NCBI RefSeq assembly: GCF_040566555.1
Contig: NZ_JBEWYP010000004.1
Coordinates: 1-64,000, forward strand
Direction: 5' to 3'
DNA from: Sediminicola sp040566555
GTDB taxonomy: Bacteria > Bacteroidota > Bacteroidia > Flavobacteriales > Flavobacteriaceae
Length of the DNA: 64,000 nt
A program made the position numbers and the translations under genes. Shown here one piece after another: positions 44,145 to 53,193 of the stretch. The notes under the pieces are model-generated. The model did no database searches. It was not told the DNA's origin and was given only the letters and a program-made list of their open reading frames with translations. Numbering within the stretch: the first letter of the stretch is position 1; each line of letters starts with the position of its first letter.

Positions 44145-45380
44145 TTAAAAGTTCAATTGTGCTTGCAGCCTCAATAAATTCCCTTCTTGTAGATTAACAG
44201 GTTTCAAAAAATCCTCGTATCTCCTTTTAGAAATGGTATAATTAGCGACTAATTCAAAATTCTTAAGCGGTTGCCATTCAAGCCCTATTTCTAAATCATT
44301 GACCTTATAACTTCTAGCGTCCCTTTCGTGCTTTTTACCTCCATCATAATACTGATACCTTGTAAAGGGAATCAATGTTTGTTCTTTGAAGTCCAATTTA
44401 TACATGATTTGGGCGTATCCACCTTCTAAACTTGAATTTTCAATGGTTGAGGTGGTGGGATTAAATTCTGGTCCTTTTCCAATATTGTATTCCGTTTGAA
44501 AGCCGAAGGGTTTTGGGTACAAAATGAAAGAAGCGGCTATTCTTTGATCTAAATAATTTAAATCCTCATTGGCATTTAGTACACCAGTGCTTAAATTGGC
44601 TTTTGAAAGTACATATTGACCAGTATATCCTTGTATTCCTGCTTCAATGATTTGGTTTTTCACCTTAAAGGGATACGTAACCCTTGCCACAACATGCGGA
44701 TCGTTATTTGCTTCCGGATTGTTTGCTGCTTGTCCATTGAATGCACCAAAACCAACTATCCCATAATCCCCGCTACCTTTTAATCCTGATTTTACAAGTT
44801 CAGAAAATAGTTCTCTGTATTTTTTAGGTGCCCAATAGAAGAAAACCCCCAGATCCCTTTCATTGGCCACGGCGCTGTTCAAAGCATCATTTCTATCCAA
44901 TGGAATCCTATTCTGACTCGATTGCATATTTTCAAATCCATATGGAATTTTGCTTTGCCCAATTCTGATTCTATATTCATTGTCTTTGTCTAGACCAATA
45001 TCAAAATACGCATCCCTTAATTGGGCAAAATGCAACCTCTCCGAACTTGCACTACTGGCTAAGTCAGGTTGAATATAAAAGTAGACTTGTTTGCTAATTT
45101 GTCCGTATAAAATGACACGCATACGTCTAAGGAAAAAACCGCCATCCTTGCCCCAAGATCTATCGCACTGTTCACAACCTAAGTTTTCGTTTGTTTCCAA
45201 TAGTCGGTTGTATCTCACTTGGGTATAGCCTCTTATCCCTATGTTGTCATACCATTTTTTGTCTATTTTAATTGGTAATGGTTTATTTTCTGTTGTAGTT
45301 TTCAATGTATCTGTCTGTGCATTAGTGTTTAATGCCATTAAGATGATTAGTAAAGCAGTAATTTGATATTTGGATTTCAT
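44145..45380 (-). CDS. Phosphate-selective porin (OprO/OprP family)
   Basis: A 411-residue outer-membrane barrel with signal peptide ITALLIILMALNTNAQ. After a short linker comes a strand-rich porin region starting IGIRGYTQVRYNRLLE and ending with FELVANYTISKRRYEDF and a terminal aromatic residue. RMRVILYGQISKQVYFYIQPD and RDAYFDIGLDKDNEYRIRIGQ match the OprP family. The ion carried cannot be read from sequence. A CEQC pair near residue 70 is unusual for a barrel protein. Confidence 0.85.
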   Translation of the reverse strand: MKSKYQITALLIILMALNTNAQTDTLKTTTENKPLPIKIDKKWYDNIGIRGYTQVRYNRLLETNENLGCEQCDRSWGKDGGFFLRRMRVILYGQISKQVYFYIQPDLASSASSERLHFAQLRDAYFDIGLDKDNEYRIRIGQSKIPYGFENMQSSQNRIPLDRNDALNSAVANERDLGVFFYWAPKKYRELFSELVKSGLKGSGDYGIVGFGAFNGQAANNPEANNDPHVVARVTYPFKVKNQIIEAGIQGYTGQYVLSKANLSTGVLNANEDLNYLDQRIAASFILYPKPFGFQTEYNIGKGPEFNPTTSTIENSSLEGGYAQIMYKLDFKEQTLIPFTRYQYYDGGKKHERDARSYKVNDLEIGLEWQPLKNFELVANYTISKRRYEDFLKPVNLQEGNLLRLQAQLNF

Positions 45381-45560
45381 GTTTTTTTTATCTTTTAGAA
45401 ATTGGGCGAATATAGTTCACAATTTGAAACTCCAATATTAAGTAATTGTTATGTTTTAACTCACCTTATATTAGGTAGATAGCGATCAATTTACAGAAGA
45501 TTTTAGAACCTTATTTGCCCTAATGGGAGACTGGCTCTTACCATCTTACGCTAACCGGAC

Positions 45561-45603
45561 TGACAAATGTCATTGTTGTCTCTTCATAAAAAAAATATAT
45601 TTC
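45561..45603 (+). promoter_or_regulatory. FNR-type operator and -7-like box upstream of the universal stress genes
   Basis: TGACAAATGTCA (45561-45572) has the TGAC-N4-GTCA core recognised by Crp/FNR-family regulators of the DNR/NNR type. TATATTTC (45596-45603) matches TAnnTTTG except at the last base. If transcription starts 4 bases after that box, the palindrome centre is at about -41, the class II activator position. The start codon of the first usp gene is 28 bases after the box. Confidence 0.55.
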
Positions 45604-45630
45604 TGTTCACAGATTTCAATATTCTTAATT

Positions 45631-46470
45631 ATGAAGCGAAGAATACTTTGTCCAACAGATTTCTCAAATAATGCTCAAAACGCAATTGATTATGCTATTG
45701 AACTATTTAAGAACGAAACCTGTGAGTTTTATATTCTTAATACCTATAGCGTAGAAGGCTATGCACTGGAGATGAGCGTTAGCAGGGATCTGGAGGGATC
45801 TCGTAAAAAATCGATCGGCGGCTTAAAATTTGCCCTTAAACAGATTTCAGATGGCGGTACTACCAAGAACCATAAATTCCGAAAGATCTCTGAATTTGGG
45901 AATTTAATAGACACGATGAAGAATATTGTTGATAAACAGGACATAGATTTGGTGGTCATGGGCACCAAGGGAGCAACCGATTCCCGATTGGAAATCTATG
46001 GAGGCCAAACCGTACTTGCCATGGAAGAAATCAGAGACTGTCCGGTACTCGCCATACCGGCAATGACTAAATATAAAGAAATAAAAGAAATTGTTTATCC
46101 AACGAACTACAGATCAACTATCAAAAGACGGCAATTTCAGTACTTGGTAGACATAGCAAAAATCTCTAATGCTTCAATCGTCATTGTTAATGTCATTAAA
46201 AAAGAGGTGCCTCTGGATGAAGAACAAATAAATCATCAAAACCTATTGAAAGATTATTTTGAAGGATTGGACTACTCTTTTCATACCTTGAAAGATAATA
46301 ATGTACAAAAGGGTATCAACTCATTCATAAAAAGTCGAGGTAGTGATATGGTTGCCTTTAGGAATAAAAAACACAGCTTCTTTGAAATGATTTTATCCAG
46401 ACCCATGGTAAAAAATCTTGGGTATCAAAGTACTATTCCCATACTGGCACTTCACGAATTTAGATGTTAA
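45631..46470 (+). CDS. Universal stress protein, double Usp domain
   Basis: A 279-residue protein with two UspA-like halves. The first starts MKRRILCPTDFSNNAQNAI and closes with VVMGTKGATDSRLEIYGGQT, carrying the G-x2-G-x9-G(S/T)-like nucleotide loop in part. The second (about 145-279) is degenerate. I start it at MKRRIL; the 36 codons upstream contain the promoter elements. Such proteins are induced by low oxygen or nutrient stress, which fits the FNR-type site ahead. Confidence 0.88.
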   Translation: MKRRILCPTDFSNNAQNAIDYAIELFKNETCEFYILNTYSVEGYALEMSVSRDLEGSRKKSIGGLKFALKQISDGGTTKNHKFRKISEFGNLIDTMKNIVDKQDIDLVVMGTKGATDSRLEIYGGQTVLAMEEIRDCPVLAIPAMTKYKEIKEIVYPTNYRSTIKRRQFQYLVDIAKISNASIVIVNVIKKEVPLDEEQINHQNLLKDYFEGLDYSFHTLKDNNVQKGINSFIKSRGSDMVAFRNKKHSFFEMILSRPMVKNLGYQSTIPILALHEFRC

Positions 46471-46648
46471 TGACAATACATTTCAATGGCCTTCAAGGGT
46501 TTTATGTAACCGCCATTCAAAAAAATGAACAAAATAGGATGGATGTATTAGGCCCATTCCCTTATACGTGTTTAATCTATGATGGATGTCATAGGATACA
46601 AATAAACAGTAGGATAATTTTAAGTATCAAACCTAAAAACAGTATGCC

Positions 46649-47470
46649 ATGAGAATATTAATACCAACAGATTTATCCGAATTATCAAAGGTAGCCATCC
46701 GGTATGCGGTAGATTTTAGTAAGGACACAGAGGTTGCCCTTATATTACTACACATAGTAGATATCAATGCACCCGGAAGGGCCAGAATAGGATCCAAAAA
46801 ACTTGGGGAGGCTATAAAAAACAGTTCCGAGGAGGGAATGAAGGATCTTGTGGCATCTATTAAAACGAACAATAACCATAAGATAGATATAAGCTATAAA
46901 ATTATTCACAGCTCTTCCATACAAAAGGCAGTGGAAATAGCCGCATTGGAAAATAAGATCGATTTGATCTGTATTGGAACTAAAGGGGCCAGTGGCCTAA
47001 AAAAGATCCTCTTCGGAAGTAATGCCGCCGGCATCATTGAAAATAGCAGCATACCTGTCCTGACCATTCCCGAATTTGCGGAATATAAAGGTTTAGGGCA
47101 GATGGTGTACTCTACCGACCTTCAGCATGTTAAGGAGGAGATTGCTTCCGTTATCCCATTTGCGAAATTAATGGATTCATGGATACATATCCTCCATATC
47201 AATAGGGGCAAGGAGGGCTTTGAAGGAGATTTGGAAGAGGAGGAAGAGCGACTTAGAAAAGATTTTTCCTATCAAAAAATAAAATTCAGGGAATTTAAAA
47301 GCAGCTCTATTATTGAAGGGATCAACAAATTTCTTACAGTTGTAGAGGCCGATATGGTTGTGATGTTCACCCACCATACCAATTTTTTAGAAAAGGTATT
47401 TCAAAAGAGTGTCACTCAAAATACGGCATTCCAAACCAGAATACCGCTGCTAACGTTCCAAAAGGAGTAA
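46649..47470 (+). CDS. Universal stress protein, double Usp domain
   Basis: A 273-residue paralogue of the preceding gene. The first domain runs from MRILIPTDLSELSKVAIRYA to ICIGTKGASGLKKILFGSNA, where GTKGASG...GSNA forms the ATP-binding loop. The second half is again weaker (VVMFTHHTNFLEKVFQKSV). It follows the first usp gene after about 180 bases with no terminator seen, so both may share the upstream promoter. Confidence 0.9.
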   Translation: MRILIPTDLSELSKVAIRYAVDFSKDTEVALILLHIVDINAPGRARIGSKKLGEAIKNSSEEGMKDLVASIKTNNNHKIDISYKIIHSSSIQKAVEIAALENKIDLICIGTKGASGLKKILFGSNAAGIIENSSIPVLTIPEFAEYKGLGQMVYSTDLQHVKEEIASVIPFAKLMDSWIHILHINRGKEGFEGDLEEEEERLRKDFSYQKIKFREFKSSSIIEGINKFLTVVEADMVVMFTHHTNFLEKVFQKSVTQNTAFQTRIPLLTFQKE

Positions 47471-47651
47471 TAGATATGAATGCGTGCCATGTAAAAGATG
47501 CGTAAATCTGGTTTTTCCTCTCGAAGGCATAAATAACCATGTATTCCTCAAGAATGCCATAGCAAAAAATAGGGTGTTGCTGTTCCTTGGATTTCTATGA
47601 TCGAAGTCACTACGATGCCATAAATAAAGTCCAACTGGTTAAAAAACTGAC

Positions 47652-48938
47652 GTGCATTACCTAAGCGAAAGCCATATCCTACTTTTTCTGGTGCAAATCC
47701 TTGTTCTCTTGGGGTTGGCACGGTCCTTAGGTGTACTCTGTGAGTCCATAAAGATCCCTGCTATTACAGGTGAGATTCTGGCCGGCGTCATTTTGGGTCC
47801 AACACTTTTCGGACGGGTAGCACCGGAATTACAAAACATGCTGTTTCCCCATAACGAGGCACAGTACATTATGTTGGAAACGGTTTCATGGCTTGGGGTT
47901 TTCTTTCTATTACTCTCCTCTGGCTTTCATGTAAATGTACAGCAAGCGCTCCGAAGCGGCAAAGCCGCCATCCTTATCGGTATCGTTGGGGTGCTGTTTC
48001 CCATCGCCATAGGTTATCCTGTATTCAGTACTTTGGACCCTGTTTATTGGGGAGAGGCGGCAACATCCCTCTCGTTTCCATTGTTTTTGTCCGTGGCAGG
48101 ATCTATCACGGCCATAACCGTGGTGGCACGTGCATTGGGGGATCTTGGCATCAACAAAACGCCCGAGGCCTCCCTGGCGCTTTCGGCCTGTGCGATCAAT
48201 GATATTTTTGGATGGTTATTGTTTACCGTTGTGATGTCCCTAGTTACTGCCCATTCCATGAGCGTTATTGATCTGGGAGGCAAGGCATTAATGGTAATAG
48301 GGTTTATCGCCCTAAGTATTGCTATTGGGGCCAAAATATTGAATTATGCCATTAGACGTGTCCAGGCTACATCATTACCTCAGCCCGCAGCTGCACAGAC
48401 CCTTATTGTAAGTGTTGGGTTGCTTTGTGGGGCCATCACACAATGGATGGGTATCCATGCCATTCTGGGATTTTTCCTGGCCGGTACCATGGCGGGAAGC
48501 TCAAAAAGGGTCACTGAGGATCTTCGCAACAATTTGTCGGACACCTTGCACGCCATTTTTGTGCCCCTTTTTTTCGCCACCCTAGGTCTTAAGATAGATT
48601 TCTTGGTCGGTTTGGAATTGTGGCCTACTGTACTTTTTTGTGCGGTGGCTATTTTGGGAAAATTTGCAGGGGCTTGGTTAGGCGCCTATTTGGGCAAACA
48701 GTCCCAGAAAACTTCTGTTTTAATGGGCTTGATCTTTATTCCTGGAGGGGCCATGGAGATTGTGGTGGCAACCCTTGCCATTGAATTGCAACTCATAGGG
48801 CAGGCAATTTTTGTGGCCATCGTTTTTTCGGCCCTCCTATCTTCCATTCTCGCCGGCCCTCTGATCGGATTTCAGGCCCGGCGTTTAGGAATAGGGAAAC
48901 TTAAAGAAGATGTGGGGACCAAAATAATAGATGTGTAG
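47652..48938 (+). CDS. Cation:proton antiporter (CPA2/KefB-like)
   Basis: A 428-residue inner-membrane protein with about 12 helices. IPAITGEILAGVILGPTLFG near residue 35 and SACAINDIFGWLLFTVV are the characteristic CPA2 segments, the second holding the ion-binding aspartate. LFFATLGLKIDF is the conserved helix of the second repeat. There is no C-terminal TrkA domain. The start codon is GTG: an in-frame stop lies four codons upstream and no ATG fits. It follows the usp pair on the same strand and may help with pH or ion stress. Confidence 0.9.
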   Translation: MHYLSESHILLFLVQILVLLGLARSLGVLCESIKIPAITGEILAGVILGPTLFGRVAPELQNMLFPHNEAQYIMLETVSWLGVFFLLLSSGFHVNVQQALRSGKAAILIGIVGVLFPIAIGYPVFSTLDPVYWGEAATSLSFPLFLSVAGSITAITVVARALGDLGINKTPEASLALSACAINDIFGWLLFTVVMSLVTAHSMSVIDLGGKALMVIGFIALSIAIGAKILNYAIRRVQATSLPQPAAAQTLIVSVGLLCGAITQWMGIHAILGFFLAGTMAGSSKRVTEDLRNNLSDTLHAIFVPLFFATLGLKIDFLVGLELWPTVLFCAVAILGKFAGAWLGAYLGKQSQKTSVLMGLIFIPGGAMEIVVATLAIELQLIGQAIFVAIVFSALLSSILAGPLIGFQARRLGIGKLKEDVGTKIIDV

Positions 48939-49008
48939 GGGATAGGCTAAACAATGGTTTTTAGCCAATGTAGTACAATAGTATAGCTATGGCGCGTAAT
49001 GATGCAGT

Positions 49009-49653
49009 CTAGGTTATTTTGGTACTGGTGTTTTTTCTGAAGACAAAAGATATAAGTCTTGGTATTTCATTTACGGGATTATCGTCAAACCACTCTTTTA
49101 ATTCCATCAATTCAAAACCGTTATTTTTTGCATCATCAACATATTCGGAAATGTGGTGAATATAAACTTCTAACTCCTGCGTTCCGTTTTCGGTTTCGTA
49201 TTTTGCTTTACTGCCTGAGTACTGTTTGAAGGGATGCAGTTCGCTTATAAAGAATATACCTCCATTCTTTAATTTCTGATTTGCCTGATTAAAAATATGG
49301 TTCAAATTATAAATATGTTCAAGAGTAAGGCTTGACGTTACCAGGTCCGCGAATTGATTATCGATTTCCCACTCTTTGTTGAGATCAGCTCTTTTAAATA
49401 GAGCTCTATGATCAGGAGTTTTCTCTTTGGCAATATTCAACATCTCTTGGGAGAAATCCAGTCCGATCACTTGCTCGGCTTTACCCAATAGCCAGCCAGT
49501 ATTTTTCCCTGTTCCGCACCCTAGTTCCAACACATGTTTAAACTTGTATTTCGATAAGGTCTCAATGGTTGCTTTTTTGTCTAGATCACGAGTCTTATTT
49601 ATGTTTGTATCGTATTGTCCGGCCCAAGAGTTATATGCTTTTTCTATACTCAT
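49009..49653 (-). CDS. Class I SAM-dependent methyltransferase
   Basis: A 214-residue enzyme. VLELGCGTGKNTGWLLGKAE is motif I, QVIGLDFSQEMLNIAKEK follows, and FADLVTSSLTLEHIYNLNH is the motif IV region. NGGIFFISELHPFKQY completes the fold. It resembles ubiquinone/menaquinone-type or small-molecule methyltransferases, but the substrate is unknown. It converges with the antiporter gene; a weak hairpin (GGCTAAA/TTTAGCC, 48945-48966) lies between them. Confidence 0.86.
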   Translation of the reverse strand: MSIEKAYNSWAGQYDTNINKTRDLDKKATIETLSKYKFKHVLELGCGTGKNTGWLLGKAEQVIGLDFSQEMLNIAKEKTPDHRALFKRADLNKEWEIDNQFADLVTSSLTLEHIYNLNHIFNQANQKLKNGGIFFISELHPFKQYSGSKAKYETENGTQELEVYIHHISEYVDDAKNNGFELMELKEWFDDNPVNEIPRLISFVFRKNTSTKIT

Positions 49654-49786
49654 TTCTATTTCTTCTCAGTTAATACTAACAGTCCCAGGGAAGAGGAGTT
49701 GTGTGTTTCAATAACTGCCTTAGCAATGGTCAGCATAAGGTAGATTTCAATGCGTTTTATACTGGCTTTATTAGTTGTTATTTAAT

Positions 49787-49993
49787 TTATTGTTTTTCAA
49801 GCTCAAGAATTCTTGTGTTAAGTTCCCCTTTTATGTCTTCAAGATTTTGAATTCTGCTTTCTAGACTTCTAATTTTATCCATTGCCTTCAGTATCTCGGT
49901 TTCAAGTTTTTGAATTCTAGCTTCTTTGCTTGGATTCATATTACATCCAATTAATAATAAAGAAAAGGCAGCAATTAAAATTATTTTTTTCAT
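49787..49993 (-). CDS. Small coiled-coil lipoprotein (Lpp-like layout)
   Basis: A 68-residue protein. ILIAAFSLLLIGCNMNPS is a lipoprotein signal with cysteine at residue 17. The rest is one uninterrupted heptad helix (IQKLETEILKAMDKIRSLE; RIQNLEDIKGELNTRILEL) ending LEKQ. The layout recalls Lpp of enteric bacteria, including a C-terminal lysine region, but I make no claim of common ancestry. It could be an outer-membrane anchored trimer or spacer. Confidence 0.72.
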   Translation of the reverse strand: MKKIILIAAFSLLLIGCNMNPSKEARIQKLETEILKAMDKIRSLESRIQNLEDIKGELNTRILELEKQ

Positions 49994-50081
49994 AAAAGTG
50001 GGTTTTTGAGTTTATAAGAACTGTACGTATATGGTGGGTTCAACGGGGGTTTGAACCATCCTTGTTCTGTAGGAGGTTGTT

Positions 50082-50849
50082 TTAATTTATTTCCTCAGTT
50101 TTAAAGATCATTTTCACTTTGTTTTTTCGAGATACCCTAAGGTATAGGCCAAGTTTCTCGTCCGATTCCGCCATTGCTACTCGGTCTATTTCATAAGTCC
50201 ATTTTCCATTCTCAAAGGTGTAGGTCACCCCTCCCATGGATCCCTGAAATTTCGCTTCACCGTCAAATAATATTAAGTCGGGTTTATCAGTAATTTGTTT
50301 TGGTTTGTTCCAAGAGATATAGCGAAGTTCATTGTTATCCATTATGTCAATCCTTATGAGGTATCTATCGGTTTGGCAAACGAGAACATTCTTTTCCCAA
50401 TCGGCAATACTGGGATGAATTTTATGTTCGGTTTCTAGGTGCAGTTTTCTTTGCAGGTCTAGCTCTTGTGGCGAGTTGTAGTTGATTGTCATAATACCGC
50501 CATCGTCAGAAAGCCATATATCACCTCTGAATAATCCAAAGCCATTATACCGGTCAATGGTGTTGGCATCGTTGAATGTTGCGGTGGTTAGTTTTTCTTT
50601 AAAAATGGAGTCGAACAGTACTGGATAATACAGGATAAACTGCTCTTTGGTTTTAAGGTCCGGGATAGGATTTGGTCGTTTAATGGGGAACTTAGCCCGG
50701 TCTGCCAGTTCTTGAATCCGGTCGTGTTTTATTAGGTCGACCAGCGTCTCTAGCTGGCTTAATCTTTCTTTTGTTATACCATTAGATGTCTGTCCAAAGC
50801 TTAAAGTGGAAAGTCCAAGTAGAAGTAATACAGTGATGGTTTTTTTCAT
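50082..50849 (-). CDS. Secreted protein of unknown function
   Basis: A 255-residue protein with signal peptide ITVLLLLGLSTLSFGQ. It contains a helix of Lys/Glu-rich residues followed by a long beta-rich region (GLFRGDIWLSDDGGIMTINY; LILFDGEAKFQGSMGGVTY). The DDGG and FDGEAKF stretches look like loop elements of a small beta sandwich. No family was recognised. It is a single gene with 145 bases of 5' gap. Confidence 0.68.
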   Translation of the reverse strand: MKKTITVLLLLGLSTLSFGQTSNGITKERLSQLETLVDLIKHDRIQELADRAKFPIKRPNPIPDLKTKEQFILYYPVLFDSIFKEKLTTATFNDANTIDRYNGFGLFRGDIWLSDDGGIMTINYNSPQELDLQRKLHLETEHKIHPSIADWEKNVLVCQTDRYLIRIDIMDNNELRYISWNKPKQITDKPDLILFDGEAKFQGSMGGVTYTFENGKWTYEIDRVAMAESDEKLGLYLRVSRKNKVKMIFKTEEIN

Positions 50850-50920
50850 TCTAAATCGATTGTGTTCTTGCGTTTTAGTAGTTGGGTAGTATAAGCTACT
50901 AAATTAGGAAATATGAACCG

Positions 50921-50948
50921 AAAAGAATCCCGTTAGCCAACAGGATTC
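50921..50948 (-). terminator. Terminator of the following gene
   Basis: GAATCC (50925-50930) pairs with GGATTC (50943-50948) with an inner GTT/AAC pairing. On the minus strand it is followed by TTTTC. It is 45 bases past the stop codon of the gene at 50993. Confidence 0.55.
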
Positions 50949-50992
50949 AGAAGTATAATGTATAATGCCTCAATGATTATAGCTATTGTTGC

Positions 50993-51415
50993 CTACTGTT
51001 CTGATATGGCTTTCATTTTATTACCTCGTTTTTCATGTGTCACTTCAGCAAGTCCAAGTGCTTCCATTAGAGGTGGGATATACATGCCAAATCTACCTTT
51101 GAAGCCTTTTTTTAAACCGTACCATCCTCCAATTGGGTTCTTTGGAGAGCGGCCCCAATGCTCAACAGTGCCTTCCTTGGTTTCCACTTTCTCATCCTTG
51201 CTCCCAAGTTCCATCCAGTCCCCGTGCTCTTTGAGCATGGTATATAAGTCTTCGAGGCAACGGATGTCATAATGAAGGATGGTGGATTTAACCGTACAGA
51301 CCAATATTTCTTTTCCGTCCTTTTCAGCGACATGCATGGTATATTCTGATGACAATGGAGGTGTTTTGAGCACCATTGGATTCTCTTTGGTTCCTATTTT
51401 TTCTTTATAATTCAT
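50993..51415 (-). CDS. Conserved-looking cytoplasmic protein of unknown function
   Basis: A 140-residue soluble protein. Segments such as TKENPMVLKTPPLSSEYTMH, CLEDLYTMLKEHGDWMELG and EHWGRSPKNPIGGWYGLKKG look conserved. The central CTVKSTILHYDIRC may be the core strand and turn. No catalytic motif or family name is recognised with confidence. It has no signal peptide or membrane helix. Confidence 0.68.
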   Translation of the reverse strand: MNYKEKIGTKENPMVLKTPPLSSEYTMHVAEKDGKEILVCTVKSTILHYDIRCLEDLYTMLKEHGDWMELGSKDEKVETKEGTVEHWGRSPKNPIGGWYGLKKGFKGRFGMYIPPLMEALGLAEVTHEKRGNKMKAISEQ

Positions 51416-51708
51416 GCTATGTGTATTTGTTGTTAATTCAATGAAATTATTCTATCCGTAGTGCAGGTTGCAGTTCGTCTAGGATTTTTTAGGACGACAT
51501 CTGCGATAGCGGTAGGAGGTTGATGTGCTGGCATCGTAGACTTATCCAAGTAGGAAATCAGGTGGCTGCTATTTTTATAACAGCCTTTTTCTTTAAATTA
51601 TTTAGCATTTTTTATCGATTTTGAATGTTTTCCACAATGAATCATAACCCTGGTTAGGGTATGTTTTTAATTTATTGAAGGTCGAGTGGTCTTAAAGATT
51701 CATTGCAC
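51416..51708. other. 293-bp gap with a hairpin and T tract on the plus strand
   Basis: No gene is visible. GGCTG (51564-51568) pairs with CAGCC (51581-51585) with partial inner pairing and is followed by TTTTT (51586-51590), which is terminator-like on the plus strand. Both flanking genes are on the minus strand, so it does not serve either of them. A hairpin-capable GATG...CATC lies upstream of it. Confidence 0.35.
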
Positions 51709-51906
51709 TTACTGTATTAAATGCCTTTCAGATTTCCTTTTGATTGCCTGGCGGATAAAACCACCCAAAGTTATAAAGGATATCGCTAAAAGAAAGCTAT
51801 ACTCTTTTAATGGATTATTGGGCCATAAATCGATGAGAGTAACAATTAGGGCTACTGCATTTGCGATAAGAAGAATCCAAAGTAAAAGTCTGACTATACG
51901 ATCCAT
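51709..51906 (-). CDS. Small two-helix membrane protein
   Basis: A 65-residue protein with two hydrophobic segments (LLLWILLIANAVALIVTLI and FLLAISFITLGGFIRQAI), a short loop with NNPLKEYS and a basic tail (KRKSERHLIQ). The family is not recognised. Hydrophobic pattern and clean start and stop favour a real gene. Confidence 0.6.
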   Translation of the reverse strand: MDRIVRLLLWILLIANAVALIVTLIDLWPNNPLKEYSFLLAISFITLGGFIRQAIKRKSERHLIQ

Positions 51907-52061
51907 TTATTCTTTTTTTTTAAAATTTACCCTAACGTCTATGCTATAATTTAGGAGTGTGAAATCCGTCAGGATTTCCAGCCAAGAAATCAAGCTGAAT
52001 AAAGGTAGGGAAATTCGTTTTAAAAGTAATAGAGTATCGCTGAATTATAGCCACTGTTGTC

Positions 52062-53045
52062 TCAAGGTTTGTATACTGAAATTACAATTTTACCATTGTG
52101 GAGTGCATCCCCGAAGCGTTGAATCGCCCTGGGTATTTTGTCAAAAGTATATGGGCCGTCTATTACACAATTTATCTTCTTGTCCTCATATAGCTGATTA
52201 ATATAATCCAAGTCCTTATTAGCTTTTAACATGACCATATGAATACGTTTCTTGCTAAATAACTTTAGTATTGGAATCATATAAAATATTTGCAACAGCT
52301 TGCCGGACCTGCCACCTATGGTAACATATTTTCCTTCCGGTTTAAGAACCTTTAAAAATTCCCAGAGCGATCTATTGGTCCTGCAATCAACAATTAGATC
52401 ATATTTCTGGTCACTCTTCGTAAAGTCTTCTTTTTTATAGTCAATTACGGTGTCGAACCCTTGGGTTTCCATCGCTTTTAATTTATCACCTGTATCGACC
52501 CCTGTGACATTTGTGTTGCAAAGTTTGGCTAATTGAATCCCAAATGAACCAACGCCACCGCCGCCTCCATTAATCAAGATCTTCTGATGATCTTTGATTT
52601 GTCCCACATCCCGAAGCGCTTGCAGGGCGAGCATGGCAGCGTGTGGTATACTAGTTGCCTCTTCAAAGCTCATGCTATTTGGCATTCGAGCAAGTGCTTT
52701 TTCATCTATGCAAAGAAACTCAGCAAAGCTGCCAAATCCGAATTCTGAAATATCGCCGTACACGGCATCACCAACTTTAAATTTGGTAGCATTATTTCCC
52801 ACCTGCTCCACAATTCCTGCTACTTCCATTCCTGGAATTCTTAATTTTTTCTTGGGACTAAATATCCCAAAGATCAGACGATAGGCCAAAGGCTTTCCGG
52901 TGGTAATGCACCAATCGTAATCATTGATCGCCGTTGCACAAACCTTAACCAGCACCTCTGAATTTTTTGGTTCAGGTTTTTTGACTTCTATAAGCCTGAG
53001 TACTTTAGCAGGCTCTCCGTATTTTTTAATAGTATATGCCTTCAT
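52062..53045 (-). CDS. NAD(P)-dependent medium-chain dehydrogenase (quinone oxidoreductase-like)
   Basis: A 327-residue MDR enzyme. The N-terminal GroES-like domain includes LVKVCATAINDYDWCITTG and IPGMEVAGIVEQVGNNATKF. The nucleotide site is ILINGGGGGVGSFGIQLAKL. The structural zinc cysteines are absent, so it belongs with quinone oxidoreductases rather than alcohol dehydrogenases that bind zinc. The substrate is unknown. Confidence 0.88.
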   Translation of the reverse strand: MKAYTIKKYGEPAKVLRLIEVKKPEPKNSEVLVKVCATAINDYDWCITTGKPLAYRLIFGIFSPKKKLRIPGMEVAGIVEQVGNNATKFKVGDAVYGDISEFGFGSFAEFLCIDEKALARMPNSMSFEEATSIPHAAMLALQALRDVGQIKDHQKILINGGGGGVGSFGIQLAKLCNTNVTGVDTGDKLKAMETQGFDTVIDYKKEDFTKSDQKYDLIVDCRTNRSLWEFLKVLKPEGKYVTIGGRSGKLLQIFYMIPILKLFSKKRIHMVMLKANKDLDYINQLYEDKKINCVIDGPYTFDKIPRAIQRFGDALHNGKIVISVYKP

Positions 53046-53193
53046 GATTGCTTATGTGCCTCAATGATTAGTAAATAAAGCGTAGCGATCCAATAGTAGC
53101 CTTGATTTCACATACATTGTTGGTAAAAGTTATTTTATATTTTCCATGTCATTTTTTCCTCCAAAGTAGTGCGACTTATTTCATAATTCGAAT

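Noticed and set aside
45523..45630. Upstream extension of the first universal stress gene
   Set aside because: The added 36 codons contain the FNR-type palindrome and the -7-like box, and the Usp fold starts at the inner ATG.
46464..46652. 62-codon frame between the two universal stress genes
   Set aside because: No motif, no signal peptide, and it overlaps the end of one gene and start of the other; likely spacer.
48945..48966. Hairpin GGCTAAA/TTTAGCC between the antiporter and a methyltransferase gene
   Set aside because: AT-rich loop and no T run on either strand; too weak to list as a terminator.
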